DNA of 64,000 bases from Linyphia triangularis. Its lineage: Eukaryota; Arthropoda; Arachnida; Araneae; Linyphiidae. Below the pieces are notes generated by a model. That model ran no database searches and had not been told where the DNA came from. It saw only the letters and a list, made by a program, of their open reading frames with translations. This document shows, piece by piece, positions 21,272 through 33,308 of this stretch (position 1 is its first letter; every line of letters begins with the position of its first letter). The stretch lies in contig OZ021732.1 of NCBI GenBank assembly GCA_963978545.1, positions 19,327,521 through 19,391,520 on the forward strand, in the 5' to 3' direction. The position numbers were made by a program, and so were the translations under genes.

Positions 21272-22987
21272 ATGCCGACTCCATACGAAAAAGAGATGGA
21301 AAGACTGAGAACACTTTTGAATGAGGTTGAGAGTGATGAAGACCCTATTTCTGATGAAGAAGATTGTTCTGATCATGAGAATTTGAGTAATCATGATTCA
21401 GAATCAGAACTGGATTTGGATACCGACGTAGAAGAGGATATTTCCAACAAAAAGGATTTTCTTGGAAAAGATAAATATACATTGTGGAAGAAAGAAAAAT
21501 TTAAAACTGACGTTCGAACGCGTGCACATAACATCATTTCGCGACTACCAGGACCAAGATTGGCTGCAAAAAATGTGACAACGCCGAATGAAGCTTGGGA
21601 AATTTTTATAGATCGTGAAATTATGGATGAAATAATTATATGTACAAATATTTACATTGAAAGAATATCATCGAAATTTTCCAGAACGAGAGATGCCAAA
21701 GAAACTGACGAATTTGAAGTACGAGCTTTGTTTGGACTGTTATATTTTTGTGGTTTGCACAAATCGTCTCACCTGAACGTCCGTGACCTATGGGCTACAG
21801 ATGGTACAGGAATCGAAATTTTTCCTGCCACTATGTCGTACAAGCGATTTTTATTTATTTTAAGATGCCTGAGGTTTGATAACATCATCACAAGGGAAGA
21901 AAGACAAAAAGAAGACAAACTTTCTGCTATCAGAAACATTTTTCAAATTTTCATAAAGAAATGTAAAGACTCTTACTGTGTTGGGGAATATGTCACCATT
22001 GACGAAAAACTTTTAGCTTTTCGGGGACGTTGCGGATTTCGTCAATATATACCGAACAAGCCTTCAAAATATGGCGTGAAATTTTTTGCATTGGTAGACT
22101 CCCGTACATTCTATACGTCAGATATGGAGATATATGCTGGAAATCAACCAGAAGGACGATTCAAAAAGAGTAATAGACCCATTGATATTGTCAAAAGACT
22201 CATGCAACCTTTGTATAAAACAGGAAGGAACCTCACAACAGATAATTGGTATACTAGTTATCCCCTGGCAAAAGATCTTCTCACTGAAAAAATTACTCTC
22301 GTTGGAACTCTCCGAAAAGACAAAAGGGAGATACCTCCAGAGTTTATCGTCGCCAAAGGTCGAGAACTGAACTCTTCTATTTTTGGATTTCAAAAGGAAA
22401 TGACTGCAGTTTTCTACATATCAAAAAAAGGGAAATGCGTCGTTTTGATTTCAACAATGCACAACGATGACGCGATTGACGAATCCACAGGAAATAAGAA
22501 GAAACCAGAGATTATAACATTTTATAATATAACGAAAGGGGCTGTAGATGTTGTGGATGAGATGGAAGCCAATTATTCCACCTCACGAGTTAATAATAGA
22601 TGGCCAATGATGATATTTTATTCAATGCTGAATATAGCGGCCATAAATGCAAGGATAATATTGTTATCAAACAAAACCCCACCCCTCCAGTACAAGAGTA
22701 GACGGTTGTTTTTGAAGGACTTAGCCCTAAACCTCATAAACAATTTCATCGAAAGACGTTCACAACAAGTAGGGCTCCCCCAAGACTGTCGAAAGAGATG
22801 TCTGAAAGCATGTGGAAAAGTTGAACCCCCATGTAAGAAACGAACTCTATCTTCTAAAGGACGCTGTAACATTTGCCCACGCAGTAAGGACAAAAAATCA
22901 TCAACTACATGTTTTAAATGTGATAAGTTTTTGTGTAAAGAGCATACTCTCAACATATGTACAAACTGCATGGATAAACAAAATTAA
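21272..22987 (+). CDS. piggyBac transposase, full length (571 aa)
   Basis: Cut-and-paste transposase of the piggyBac (DDE) superfamily; acts in the nucleus to excise and insert its element at TTAA. The N-terminal ~65 residues are acidic and low-complexity, as usual for the family. The catalytic core runs from about residue 105 to 460. The three catalytic aspartates are D244 (VTIDEKL), D324 (TTDNWYTS) and D426 (TKGAVDVVDE), followed by NNRWPMMIFYSMLNIAAINA, a strongly conserved family segment. The C-terminus has a cysteine-rich zinc-binding domain: C532-C535, C547-C550, C555, H558, C563 and C566. Length is close to the typical ~590 residues. The start ATG sits in GCCATGC, a good animal context, and is the first in the frame. 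No stop or frameshift interrupts it. Single exon, the only clear gene in the window. Activity is likely but untested. Confidence 0.97.
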   Translation: MPTPYEKEMERLRTLLNEVESDEDPISDEEDCSDHENLSNHDSESELDLDTDVEEDISNKKDFLGKDKYTLWKKEKFKTDVRTRAHNIISRLPGPRLAAKNVTTPNEAWEIFIDREIMDEIIICTNIYIERISSKFSRTRDAKETDEFEVRALFGLLYFCGLHKSSHLNVRDLWATDGTGIEIFPATMSYKRFLFILRCLRFDNIITREERQKEDKLSAIRNIFQIFIKKCKDSYCVGEYVTIDEKLLAFRGRCGFRQYIPNKPSKYGVKFFALVDSRTFYTSDMEIYAGNQPEGRFKKSNRPIDIVKRLMQPLYKTGRNLTTDNWYTSYPLAKDLLTEKITLVGTLRKDKREIPPEFIVAKGRELNSSIFGFQKEMTAVFYISKKGKCVVLISTMHNDDAIDESTGNKKKPEIITFYNITKGAVDVVDEMEANYSTSRVNNRWPMMIFYSMLNIAAINARIILLSNKTPPLQYKSRRLFLKDLALNLINNFIERRSQQVGLPQDCRKRCLKACGKVEPPCKKRTLSSKGRCNICPRSKDKKSSTTCFKCDKFLCKEHTLNICTNCMDKQN

Positions 22988-23159
22988 AAACGCAGTTTCA
23001 AATTAAGTCAGGTAAATCAGCTACAAATTTATATTTTTGTGTATATATTCAAATAATTAGTAGTATTAAAAATTTCGAAAATTCATAAATATTAGCTTTA
23101 TAATCATGCTGACATTAAATATTATGCAAAAATTAGCATTAACTTTGATTTACGTACGT

Positions 23160-23177
23160 GGGGTCCATTTGGACCCC
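23160..23177. repeat. Right subterminal palindrome of the piggyBac element
   Basis: GGGGTCCATTTGGACCCC, one base different from the left palindrome, ending 44 bases from the right tip. A GCGCGCG run follows it. Its distance from the tip equals the 13+31 bases of the founding piggyBac right end. Confidence 0.9.
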
Positions 23178-23205
23178 GCGCGCGCGTCCGTGTTCGTATT
23201 TTAGG

Positions 23206-23221
23206 CGCGCGTTCTCCCGGG
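23206..23221 (-). repeat. piggyBac right terminal inverted repeat
   Basis: Read inward from TTAA at 23222 the end is CCCGGGAGAACGCGCG, matching the left terminus at 13 of 16 positions. Confidence 0.88.
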
Positions 23222-23388
23222 TTAATACAAAACCAAAATTGACTGAGAAAACACAAATTAATCTGCTTATGTCGAATAGATTTTTTAGAATTACACATTG
23301 TGTTGCTTCTTTGAAACTTGAGATTAAAAAAAAATACACATTTTGTTAAGTAATACTTGTTTATAGATTACAGCACCATAAAAAAAAA

Positions 23389-23504
<116 letters not shown>

Positions 23505-23659
23505 ATAAAACATCGAAATATCGCTCAAAAGTATTTATAAAAAAATCAAATTAGCCAATAAGACTTCATATGAAAATTATGTTATACCAAACGCTGAAAA
23601 ATATACATAATAAATCCTAAATGCCTATTAAATTAAATATGATAGTAAAATCATTGTGT

Positions 23660-23764
23660 GAGATATATGAATGAACATCAGGTGCTATCGAAGAATTTTT
23701 TGTTCCAAGATTTCTTCTCGATAAATTGAGCAATATATATGCTATACTGTGCACTAAAGATTAA
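23660..23764. mobile_element. Partial copy related to the TTAA MITE at 25012
   Basis: About 105 bases match 25149-25249 in the same orientation at roughly three quarters of positions, including CCAAGATTTCTTCTCGATAA versus CTAAGATTTCTCCCCAATAA and ATATATGCTATACTGTGCA versus ATATATGCTACACTATGCA. It ends ACTAAAGA followed by TTAA at 23761-23764, in the place where the other copy ends GTAAAGGG followed by TTGA. The left part is not recognisable. Confidence 0.6.
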
Positions 23765-23788
23765 TAACGAGAAGTACATGTTACAAAA

Positions 23789-23792
23789 ATAA

Positions 23793-23859
<67 letters not shown>

Positions 23860-23861
23860 AT
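23789..23861. repeat. (TAAA)n microsatellite, ~18 units
   Basis: Near-perfect tetranucleotide TAAA/AAAT repeat of about 73 bases, directly downstream of the partial MITE copy. Confidence 0.95.
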
Positions 23862-25007
23862 GTTATTAAATCCTATGGAAAAATAAATGTTACAAAATCC
23901 TTATTTATCTGACTTTTTTCTTTACATATCCCATAACTTCACTTATATTGTTCATGAATCGAGGAGTTAACAAACACATATTTAATTAGAACTGTATTTT
24001 TACTGGCATTGTCAATTAACTGTTGATAGTAGTGTTTTGCACCATAATAGTAAAAAGATTTTCATCGTCCTAATCAAATGCGTATCACTAAGAAATTAAA
24101 TTACTCCGTGTACACAATATTGGAAGCAAAGCAAATGTAAACTTATTCTAGTAGTACTAGTAGTAGTAGAAGCATTTCCAGCCGAGGATGTAATTAAGGA
24201 AATGAAATGCAACGTGTGTCTTAACTATATGAGGAAACTGTTGCCCATATTTGTATTTGAATATGATTAGATGCTAGAAACTAACATAATTTAATTTGTT
24301 CTCTAGGATAAAAGTATGTAAATTAAGAAGGGATGTTGCATAATATTCTTCCCTACGTTAGATCTCAAGTAAAGTAAACAACGTTATAAGAAAATACTTC
24401 CTAGGGTTATTGCCAATTTTTGAATTTTTACACTATATAGTAAAAAAAGTAATATATGTTTCCCTTTTATCTTTTACTAATTTAGTGAGAATCCTAACCA
24501 AAAGCTTTTTACTTAATTTATATTCATTTACCATTCTATGAATACAGCATGAACAAATGATATCTCAGAGGATAGAGTTCAATGGATATGAATACCAATA
24601 CTAAAATTTAACTGGAAATTAAGAACGAAATTACCAGAGTGGTAAGTTGAAGTCAATTCACAATTAGTTACACCTAATGACATGAAAATGACAGGCAAAT
24701 AAAATGTAGGTCCTAAATTAGGTCTGAGAATATTAGTATCGTTACAAAAACTCCAAGAGAAATTCAGTTCAACGGAAAGTGCAGTAAATTTGAACGGAAA
24801 AGTTAAGTTATAATAGCTCTACGGACAATTCATTCTACGTAATTTTATGAAAGTTGTTTGAAAAACTAGATATAGTATCTCATAACTTGAATATTTGGTA
24901 ACAAGTTTTCTAATCAAATTTATTTTGAAACTTCCCAACTTGGCAAGAGTTTTGCTTTTAAAAAAAACTTTCAATTTTTTTCAAAATGTTATCAATAGTT
25001 GTTAAGG

Positions 25008-25249
25008 TTAACTCTCTAGTGTATGATTTTTACTTTGTAATGAAAACAATATTTTTCGCTTGCTTTTTGTTCCTTGACACTGAAAAAGTAAACACATAAA
25101 AAAAAATTATAAAAGCATATTTAATTAAATAATTAATTAAAACTGCCTAGTATATGAAACATCATGTGTTAACGAAGAAATTTGTGTTCTAAGATTTCTC
25201 CCCAATAAGTTATGCAACATATATGCTACACTATGCAGTAAAGGGTTGA
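25008..25249. mobile_element. TTAA-type MITE (~234 bp)
   Basis: Left TTAA at 25008 followed by CTCTCTAGTGTATGA; right end, read inward, CCCTTTACTGCATAG next to TCAA (a one-base change from TTAA) at 25246. The termini agree at about 9-10 of 15 positions. Ends of the type TTAACCCTTTnnCTGC are common in piggyBac-derived miniature elements. The right half is shared with 23660-23764, which supports a repeat family. No coding capacity. Confidence 0.6.
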
Positions 25250-27515
25250 TATGGATAAATTTAGTCAGAAAATTTCTTCAAAATCTAATACGTTTCAATC
25301 TAAACCTGATTTGGCAAACAAGAAACGTGTATTAAATCAGCATTTTCATCAGTCGATGGTTATCAAAGTTCAATATCTTGTAAACTATTTAATCTGCTAT
25401 TATCACAACCAATGCATACAATCATTTGGCTCTTAAATACAGCAATTATTTAAACAACATAAACAATAGTTATTGAGAAAGCAAGATTATATGCTTTAAA
25501 ATAGTACTACAAAAAATATTACCCTTAATTTGTTAACTTTTCCTTGTTCACTTAATTCAAACTCAACTGAATCGCCCATAATAAAACTAAATTTAATAAA
25601 AGCATGCACTGCTAACCAAGAGGAAAAATGCCTCCTTGTTCAGACATCAGAAGACGCATTTTTCTTTTCTTAATAATGGATTCCTTGTAAAAAGTTGTTA
25701 AGATAGTGGGTTGGCACACTCCCAAGCGCCTGAAGATTCTATTCAAAACTTGCAGTGAAGATATGGATTTCAAAATTAGAAGCAAATGTATTTTGTCGTG
25801 GAAGAGTCATTCATTTTTTTTGCGAAGCGATCGTTTCAGTTCTCGGATATCATTCCTTATTCCTGCTTTCCATTTTTTTGTAAAGCGCTGGTGACAAGGA
25901 AAGTTGTATTTATATGGTGATAAGGCACATCGATTGTGCGAAAGCGGCATCCTGTGAATATATTGACCTATATTCCCTTGACGATCGGAAAAGGTAAATA
26001 TATGTCACACCTTTTTTATGTTGGTTGAAAAAAGGAGTGGATGTGGGGTGGTGATGGTGAGGGATGTATGTATGACGTTAGCAGGTGTCAGGGACGTTCG
26101 AATAGGATGTGGGGATAATGCAAAAGCTGTGGATAAGTTGAATTTTGGCACTTTCTGTGATGCTCCTAAAATGAAGTTTTTAAAGGGAGTTTTTTTATTC
26201 GAATGAATTTTGAACCGTATAAAGATTTCGCTAAGCTGCAGGATCCTGGAATGCATACAAATACTGAACTTTATATTTTCTGTATGATTACTTTTTTTCA
26301 ATGCTCAGAAATTGTGCGTTTAGTAAAATATAGCGTGTGCGTATAAAAAGAGTATTGAAATGAACTTGTACAACTAACATTTTTCAATAGCTTGATTCAG
26401 AGGGAGAACCCAACCTTTATCTTAATGGTTTATAGTTTGAAAATAGTTTTAAGTTTCATTAACATCAATATTATTTTTGCATTCGGTGACCTATTTGATA
26501 TTAGTTCTATACCTTGTTACAGCTACCAAATAGCGGATTTTTTCCTTGTTGTTAATTTGTTATTTTTAACAACATCTTCCTCTCATTTGATCCTTTAAAT
26601 GCTTCTAAAATTTATATCATCTGACCACTTATTTTCATATTATAATTATAAATTTTAGGGTCTCCATACGCCAAAAATTAAAATCCTAGAAAATATATCC
26701 TAGTATCTTTCTCACAATTACCCAAAAGCATTTTAATAGCTACAATGCCGGTAAAAGTTATTAACAATTTACATAGTAACTAATTTTGAAAACGCCCTAT
26801 TAGCATTAAATAGGTCCAATAGCTAGTATAATAACTTGCATGGAGTGACCCCTATTTTAAATTATTTAATTGCTAAATTCAAATTAGTGATGTAAATTCG
26901 ACCACTAAATTCCTCCTGTACTTTCACTTCCTCATTATCCAAACTCGTAATTCATTCTCAAGGGTTACTTCAACTCACTCACTTCACGCCATAAATCAAT
27001 TAAGTTCACCACTTCAATACTTAAGTACACGTTACATTCTGGACAACAAAGTTGTTTCTTAAACTATAAATATCCAATTAATTATCTATCAAAAATTATT
27101 AAAACAATCATTTTCTTGAGAGGATATCAAATCATAATAATCAATGTGAAGTACATAATATATATTATAGTTTTGTTTCTCGTTGAAGTAATATATTTCC
27201 CTAAAATTAAATATAATACTTTGTCCATATCAATATTAATTTACATTTCGAATAGTAAAAAAGGTTTATCAAGACACACGATTGTTTTGGAGATTTTTTG
27301 AAGTATTGATATTGCTTTTTTGTTTGAAAAATAGCTAAGTTTTGTGCTCGCTTTAAATTGCATCTTTATGCACCCTTTAACTAAATCCATTCGAAATTCC
27401 ATATGCTATACAAAAATTTAAATACTACAGACTGTAAAATCCATAAACTCTTGACTTTTATAAAATATAGCAATTTTTTTTTGTTTTTTTCAAAAATATT
27501 AGGACTTAATTCAAA
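25250..27515. other. AT-rich spacer, nothing recognised
   Basis: Open frames of 60-98 codons on both strands near 25.7 and 26.0-26.6 kb are short, unrelated to known domains and overlap each other. GT-rich sequence near 26030-26130 (GGATGTGGGGTGGTGATGG) is the only unusual composition. Confidence 0.5.
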
Positions 27516-27519
27516 TTAT

Positions 27520-27605
27520 TTATATTATTTATACATACATTATGTATACATAAATTATTTATACATACATTACTTATACATAAATTATTTATACATAAAT
27601 TTAAA
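27520..27605. repeat. 30-bp AT minisatellite, about 2.8 copies
   Basis: Unit AATTATTTATACATACATTA, then a short ATACATA tail, repeating every 30 bases (landmarks at 27553 and 27583). It accounts for the repeated Tyr-Leu-Tyr-Ile open frame here. Confidence 0.85.
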
Positions 27606-27740
27606 TTAATAATATTAAACGGATAATTCTCTCTTGCACGCACGAAATATTGTGGCTCTTTTTTGTAGTCATAAAAATATAAGATTTAAAAAATTATGAT
27701 GAATATAGCCGTTAAGTTTTTGTTCTATATAACTCTATTT

Positions 27741-27784
27741 GGAGAAAAAATTATATGAAAAATTATTTTTCCATATAATTTTTC
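27741..27784. repeat. Imperfect AT hairpin, ~44 bases
   Basis: AAAAAATTATATGAAAAAT is followed by its near reverse complement ATTTTTCCATATAATTTTT. It can fold into a long imperfect stem. AT-only, so partly expected from composition. Confidence 0.55.
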
Positions 27785-29590
27785 CACCAAGTGAGAGTAT
27801 TATATAAAACAAAAAAATAACTATTATATTAATCTAAATTTTATACTTATTATCTGTTTAATTATCTGAAAAAGAGACAAAATGTCCCAATCGTTTGTCA
27901 AAGAATAGCCCACCTGTAAGTACATTCACGGCAATGCCTCCTACAAAGTTCATAGAGTGAAAATAATGGTACAGTTTCAATACTCTCACACTCTGTGCTG
28001 GTGTGTTGAGCTCTCAAAATGTAAATATTTTCGTTTTATGAATTTGTAAGTTAATTTTTATGACATCTTACAAGTTAAATTCTATAAAATTGGAATCTTC
28101 GAAAATGGTATTCCGTACTAATTGAAGTGACTCCACACTAAAAATGTCATTGTATAAGGAGGACATGGTAAATATTTCTTGAATTTATCAGTAATAAAGA
28201 GGAGTTAGATTTCTAAAGTTCAACTTGATTTAAAATTTCCAATAAATGCTTTTATTTTTAGTCTTTTTATTTATATATTGAGGAATAATTTTATTAATAT
28301 ATTATCATAATATGTATGACCTTTTTAACCAAAATAGTTACTTTGAATTTATTTTTACTTATACAGACTCTTTATAGATTTCCATTTCTTTCAGTGAGAA
28401 AATTGCATATTCAGCCTTTTTTTCTTGTTATAGATGTGGTTATCGTATTTCGTAAAGCGAAAAAAAAAAAAAAAAACACCTTTTTAAACAAGTATGAAAT
28501 GAAAGTTTTCAAAACATTTTTTATACTTCAATTACCATAATCTTTCTTTTTCTCCAAAAACCAATCTTTTCTGTAAAATAATGCCTTTTTCTCAGAAAAA
28601 AAGTTATTAAATTATTACTTTTTATATGTGAAGAACAAATTACAATGTAAATTGACAATAAAAGGGATAATATTTGTTCTTATGCTAATCGAGCACTTGT
28701 TAACTATAATTAAGGAAAAATTTGATCCGGAGAGAAAGATATTTATGAGAAATTAAACACTTTTTGCACTCTCTTGAAATCATTAACATAAATTAAGTAG
28801 CATGTGTTGAAAAGATTAAAAGTAGGAAGTTTATTGAACACTTGTTGCATTATATGATTGTGCAAGCATTATTGCAGTATTACGCTTTGCAAAGAAATAA
28901 GAGAAATGTAAAAAACAAAAGCAATTATGAAAAAAGAAAAGGATTATTTTATACTTTTCATTTATTTGACATAACTGAATAAATATATAATTCTGAATAT
29001 TTAATAATCCTATATATATATAACATACATTTTATGGAAGTACAAGATTAACCATGTTATCTCAGGCGCTGACTTCATCATCTGACAGATTTCAAAATTA
29101 CAATACTTATTTAGTTGTAGTAGTCGGATGTTGAGATGTATGGGAATAAACAGCTGGAATTAAACACAATTCCTAAATTCCGATTAAACTTTTCTTGAGT
29201 AGGGCCGGATATGTTGGCTAACTCTATGCATAAGATTGTGCTTGAAAGATGAACACCTTTTATATTTATTCTAATATACATATGTGATCTGAAATGAGGA
29301 AGATATTGAATGTGTTATCAAATTAAACTTGGATATTTCCCATCATCTTGTTAGATATTCAATATACATTTATACTGGATAGTCAGCAGGTTTAAATAAC
29401 TGATCGAGAATATGATTGGTTGTAAAAAAAAAGGATTCCCTTTCATTGGAATAATTGACTTGTGCATGACTGAAATAAATATAGGGATCAGTAAATAATT
29501 ATACAAATGGGTATTATATTTAATAATATAACCTATAAAAACAAAGTTTTTAATATAATCTTTTATATGCATTACAAATTTGTATGTGCA
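27785..29590. other. AT-rich spacer, nothing recognised
   Basis: AT-rich, with short A runs (for example at 28460) and open frames up to 74 codons that look random. No terminal repeats or tandem arrays seen. Confidence 0.55.
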
Positions 29591-29599
29591 ATTGCAACT

Positions 29600-30140
29600 T
29601 GTTGAGCTCAGATACAGTTTTCCTAGTGTTTGACCACTAAGAACAAAAGATCCATTATGAATTATTTAGTAACTTCATCCTTGTCCCCAAAACTTGATTG
29701 AATACCTTGTCGTATTCAACAAGTCTATTTGTCAAGATTCAAGTGGTTTGAAAGACGGAAAGTGGGTTAATTAGTCCTCCGAAGATTTTGCTTCATCAAC
29801 CTTAATAGGAAAAGCTTTCAGTTATTATATATCACAAAATTGAACTTGTTCGAATTAAGCTTAGTATCTGGATAATCGAATGTGAGTAAAAGCTAATAAG
29901 TCTGACAGAAGGTTAAAGAAAAACATATATTTTATTTACTTTAATTAAAACACTTTTGGCAACATGAAAGAGTTTGATTCAGTGGGATTTATTAGTACAC
30001 CGAAGCGATTAGAGAAGAGTGTGAAAACGTGACCTTTTAATGAGTGGGACAATCCCCAAAATTTGATAGAATGCTTTGTCATCAACTTCGAATTTATCTG
30101 CCAAGTTTCAGTCCAACTGGATAACGGCAATAGGGTTAAT
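29600..30140. repeat. Pair of diverged direct repeats
   Basis: CCCCAAAACTTGATTGAATACC near 29686 and CCCCAAAATTTGATAGAATGC near 30054 start two segments of about 85 bases that both end in GGGTTAATTAG (29764 and 30132). Wording such as TGCCAAGTTTCAGTCCAACTGG resembles the 3' regions of old non-LTR elements in animals. Roughly two thirds of positions agree. Probably two copies of one old mobile element; boundaries not defined. Confidence 0.45.
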
Positions 30141-32925
30141 TAGATAATAATATAATTAATAGGTATTAGATACAGTCAAAATTGGGTATTAGACTTAAGA
30201 CAGTTTAGCTGTTGATTCTGGTAACCAATGGAAATAATAGTTTAGGTTACTTGGAAGTGATTAAGAGAAAACACAATTTGTAGGCTTGAGAAATATAGAC
30301 AAGCACATAAAAATGCTAAGTATGTCCTGCAAATTCTCTATCGAACTGCGTCGTTGTTCTCCGTGACGACCTACCATGGATTATTAATGCTAATTTGGCA
30401 TCATATAACTTACACTCAACACACAATTCTTAACTCTACTTACACAAAAAGTACACTTAAGCAATTAATCTTCGTCTTAATGCGTATCTTTGTTTCACAT
30501 CATTTTAAAAAATGATACAACTTTAATAATTATTTTTATATTTTAAATGTTAATGGTTTTATCACGTGTTCTATTTTGTACACAACCCAGAATATTCTTG
30601 CTCTAGTACTTAAAATGACACTCTAGTGCAGCGTCGCTTTTTGAGACCTTTTTGTACAAACTCTAAACATTGCCGAAACATATAAATTTAACAATAGTTA
30701 TTTATTTGTGACTGAATAACATAAAAATCATTAATATTATACTGGCCAATTTTATGTAGGTCTCTCTTTTTTTAGTACATTAAATATTATTTCTTGATAA
30801 ATTGGTTCACTTGGTTTATAATATCGTTTTAAAGAGGTATAAAGATTCAGGGGTATCTCTTAATTGGTCCTGTCATATAGTTTTATTTTTCTCTATATTG
30901 TATTAAATAAAAGCCTTATTTAATACATATTTACTTGCCACTTTTTGCTTCAAAACACACCAGTATTAATGATCATTTAAATTATGAATCCTCAGACATT
31001 TTTACCTAGCAATATCTTATTTACCTAGTGACTGATAGTAACTTACAAGATTACTTAATTGGTAAATTTACATGATTTGTTTTTAAATATTTTTACTAAC
31101 AATATTTAAGTTACTTTGTATTATGAACTAAATTTTCGAAACTATACATTGGATATATTTTTAATGCCCAACAAATAAAACATATTTTTGAAAAAATTTC
31201 AGATATTAAGATTTTCTTTAATCGAACATCCGACATTTTAATTGATAAATATGGTATTTTCACCAATCTGGCTATGTTTATCTCATACATGTATTAGTAA
31301 ATATATCAGCAAACTTTTTAATACATTTTTTTTCTAAATAAGGTGCAAAACAATATAGTCCATGGGAATAGATTATAAAAACAATGCCAATAAAACTTTA
31401 TAATTTCATAGGAATAATTTGTTATCAAAGTCTCATAAGGTACAAATTGACAATAAAAATTATTTTTCAGGAAAAAAATTTCTAAATTTGTTTTTTACTT
31501 TGACCAATTATTTATTAAATTAGATTAATAATAATAATTTAATTTCACGAGTATACATGAATCCAAAGTGAAGTTTATTTAGAAAGCATATTCTAAACGA
31601 GCATCAAAATTGATGTCGTTTCAAAATATGATATTTATATCCCCTACAATTCTTCAAATACATTGGTTGTCATAGTAAAAGCTTTGGAAAATCACAAAAA
31701 TAAAACTGAGTAGAGATTATAGAAATAAAAAAAAAATTATAAAAAGATCCATCGAAAAATATTTTTAGGTTGATGGATGATCTACCTCAGGCGTCAATAA
31801 TCCATAGCGGCTAATGCCTTTTTAGTTTCGATCTTGGCTAACACTAAAAGAATAACTCATAGTTTTTAATATCTTTAAACTGAGGAATACCCCATAATAG
31901 TGCATATTTTATGCATTCATAAGGTCGATACTCTAGAAAAGTGCGTAGTATTAAGGTGCAAAGAATAAAGAATGAAAGCTTTTTTGCAGTATTGCGTGAA
32001 TGCAAAACTTTGTATTTTTTCTACGGGAATTTTATCACTTTTTGCTACTTATCTAGAGGTTTATTTCGCGTCTGCGTGAAGTTCGTCCTCTTTACCTAAT
32101 CTAGTAATGCACGCAAATATGTTATCGTTTCTATTTATGTAACTTCGTGAGAAGTGTTTTTAAATGCCTTCTAAGAAGACGCTCTTGACATTTCTACCTT
32201 TCTTGAATTTACGAAAAGAAAATGCATTATACAAAGCGGTTTAAACTTTCGAGTCCCATTTTTAAAAGTAATGTAAGCTCTTGCATAAAAACTCAGTTTG
32301 GTAAAACGATTGTCATTTTTGAAGAATTCAATTTTAAAATTACCAAAAGAAAAAATAATGTTTACTTGTAGAGAGCTCTATAAATTGAGTAGATGAAAAC
32401 AAGGCTGAAACAATTTATCTATGGGATTATTGCACTTTTAAATATATAATGTAAATGAAATACTGTAATAATATTATACTATTTAAAAAAAAAAAAAAAA
32501 ACTCTTATGATAATGATGTAGTAGTTTAAATGTACTGAAAATGCTTTTGAACTTCCATGCATAGATATGCTACAAGACAACATTAACTGTAGTCCTTATA
32601 ACAACCTTTTCTTTCGTTTTTATAATTATGTTTTCGAAGTAGTTTCCTAAATAAATTCTGAATATCATTGTTCACCATTCTATCATTTTTTAATAACCCA
32701 TTCCCAAACTGTTGGTTAGTGCTCTGCCTTTGTATGTTAAAGTCAGCGTTGACAGACGTAGTATTTTTTATACTACGCTATTGTTTTCTCCCATGCCTGT
32801 ATTTCGACATAGTGCCCATCTTAGTACTTTTTAAAGTGCAGAGTGTTCTAGTTTTTGAAATACAATTAATGTTTAAATTTGTTTAAATATTATTAAATCT
32901 ACTATGTTAAAAACGCCCTTGTGAA
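30141..32925. other. AT-rich spacer, nothing recognised
   Basis: AT-rich with no repeat pairs noticed and open frames up to 72 codons. A 17-A run lies near 32485. Confidence 0.55.
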
Positions 32926-32930
32926 AAATA

Positions 32931-33100
32931 GCCTACCTGAGAATATTAAGTTTGAGGTCTAGCAACGCTGGTTGAAGTGTAGGTTTCGAATCCTTGGTAA
33001 TGAATGTTCGTTGTGGTTAGAAATACATTGAATACACTGTTAAGCTGATGATTGATTAACCACTAATGTACAGAAAAAAAAATCAAGACAACCAACATAT
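32931..33100 (+). mobile_element. tRNA-like SINE, copy 2 (diverged)
   Basis: Contains a box-B-like GGTTTCGAATCCTTGG at about 32972 followed by AATGAATGTTCGTTGTGGTT, matching the bodies at 455-646 (minus strand), 42931 and 62949. The head starts near CTACCTGAG, as in the other plus-strand copies, and the tail ends in A-rich sequence plus ACAACCAACA. No clear target duplication found. Confidence 0.6.
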
Positions 33101-33273
33101 ATAGTTGAATATTTTAACATGGTTTAAAAACCATAATTTAAGGTTTTTTTTTTTTTTTTTTACTTTAAATTCGGTGAATCTGTCGTATAGGTTATATTTA
33201 CGGAAATGCTGATTACTGAATTTAAATTTGACGTGGATTGGTGTGTTATTTACCGTTTTTATAATTTATTTCA

Positions 33274-33276
<3 letters not shown>

Positions 33277-33307
<31 letters not shown>
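33277..33307. repeat. Poly-A tract (31)
   Basis: Uninterrupted A run at the left edge of the 33.4-34.5 kb repeat pair. A second, 15-A run lies about 700 bases further on in the equivalent position, suggesting it belongs to the repeat. Confidence 0.9.

Positions 33308-33308
<1 letters not shown>

Larger units (their letters stand above)
20981..23225 (+). mobile_element. Complete autonomous piggyBac element
   Basis: The element proper is 20985-23221 (2237 bp), flanked by TTAA at 20981-20984 and 23222-23225, the obligatory piggyBac target. The ends are CCCGGCAGGACGCGCC on the left and, read inward, CCCGGGAGAACGCGCG on the right, agreeing at 13 of 16 positions. An 18-base palindrome starts 17 bases from the left tip (21002-21019) and a near-copy ends 44 bases from the right tip (23160-23177); the founding piggyBac element has the same asymmetry, with 16 and 44 bases. 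One uninterrupted transposase frame lies inside. Every element-borne part needed for mobility appears present. Confidence 0.95.

Noticed and set aside
22118..22971. Open frames on both strands inside the transposase gene (22118-22393, 22134-22370, 22618-22971)
   Set aside because: They are shadows of the transposase reading frame, which has clear catalytic motifs.
27895..28015. Possible fifth SINE copy starting with an AATAGCCCACCTG-like word
   Set aside because: Similarity to the copy at 32931 ends after about 20 bases and no B box or body follows.
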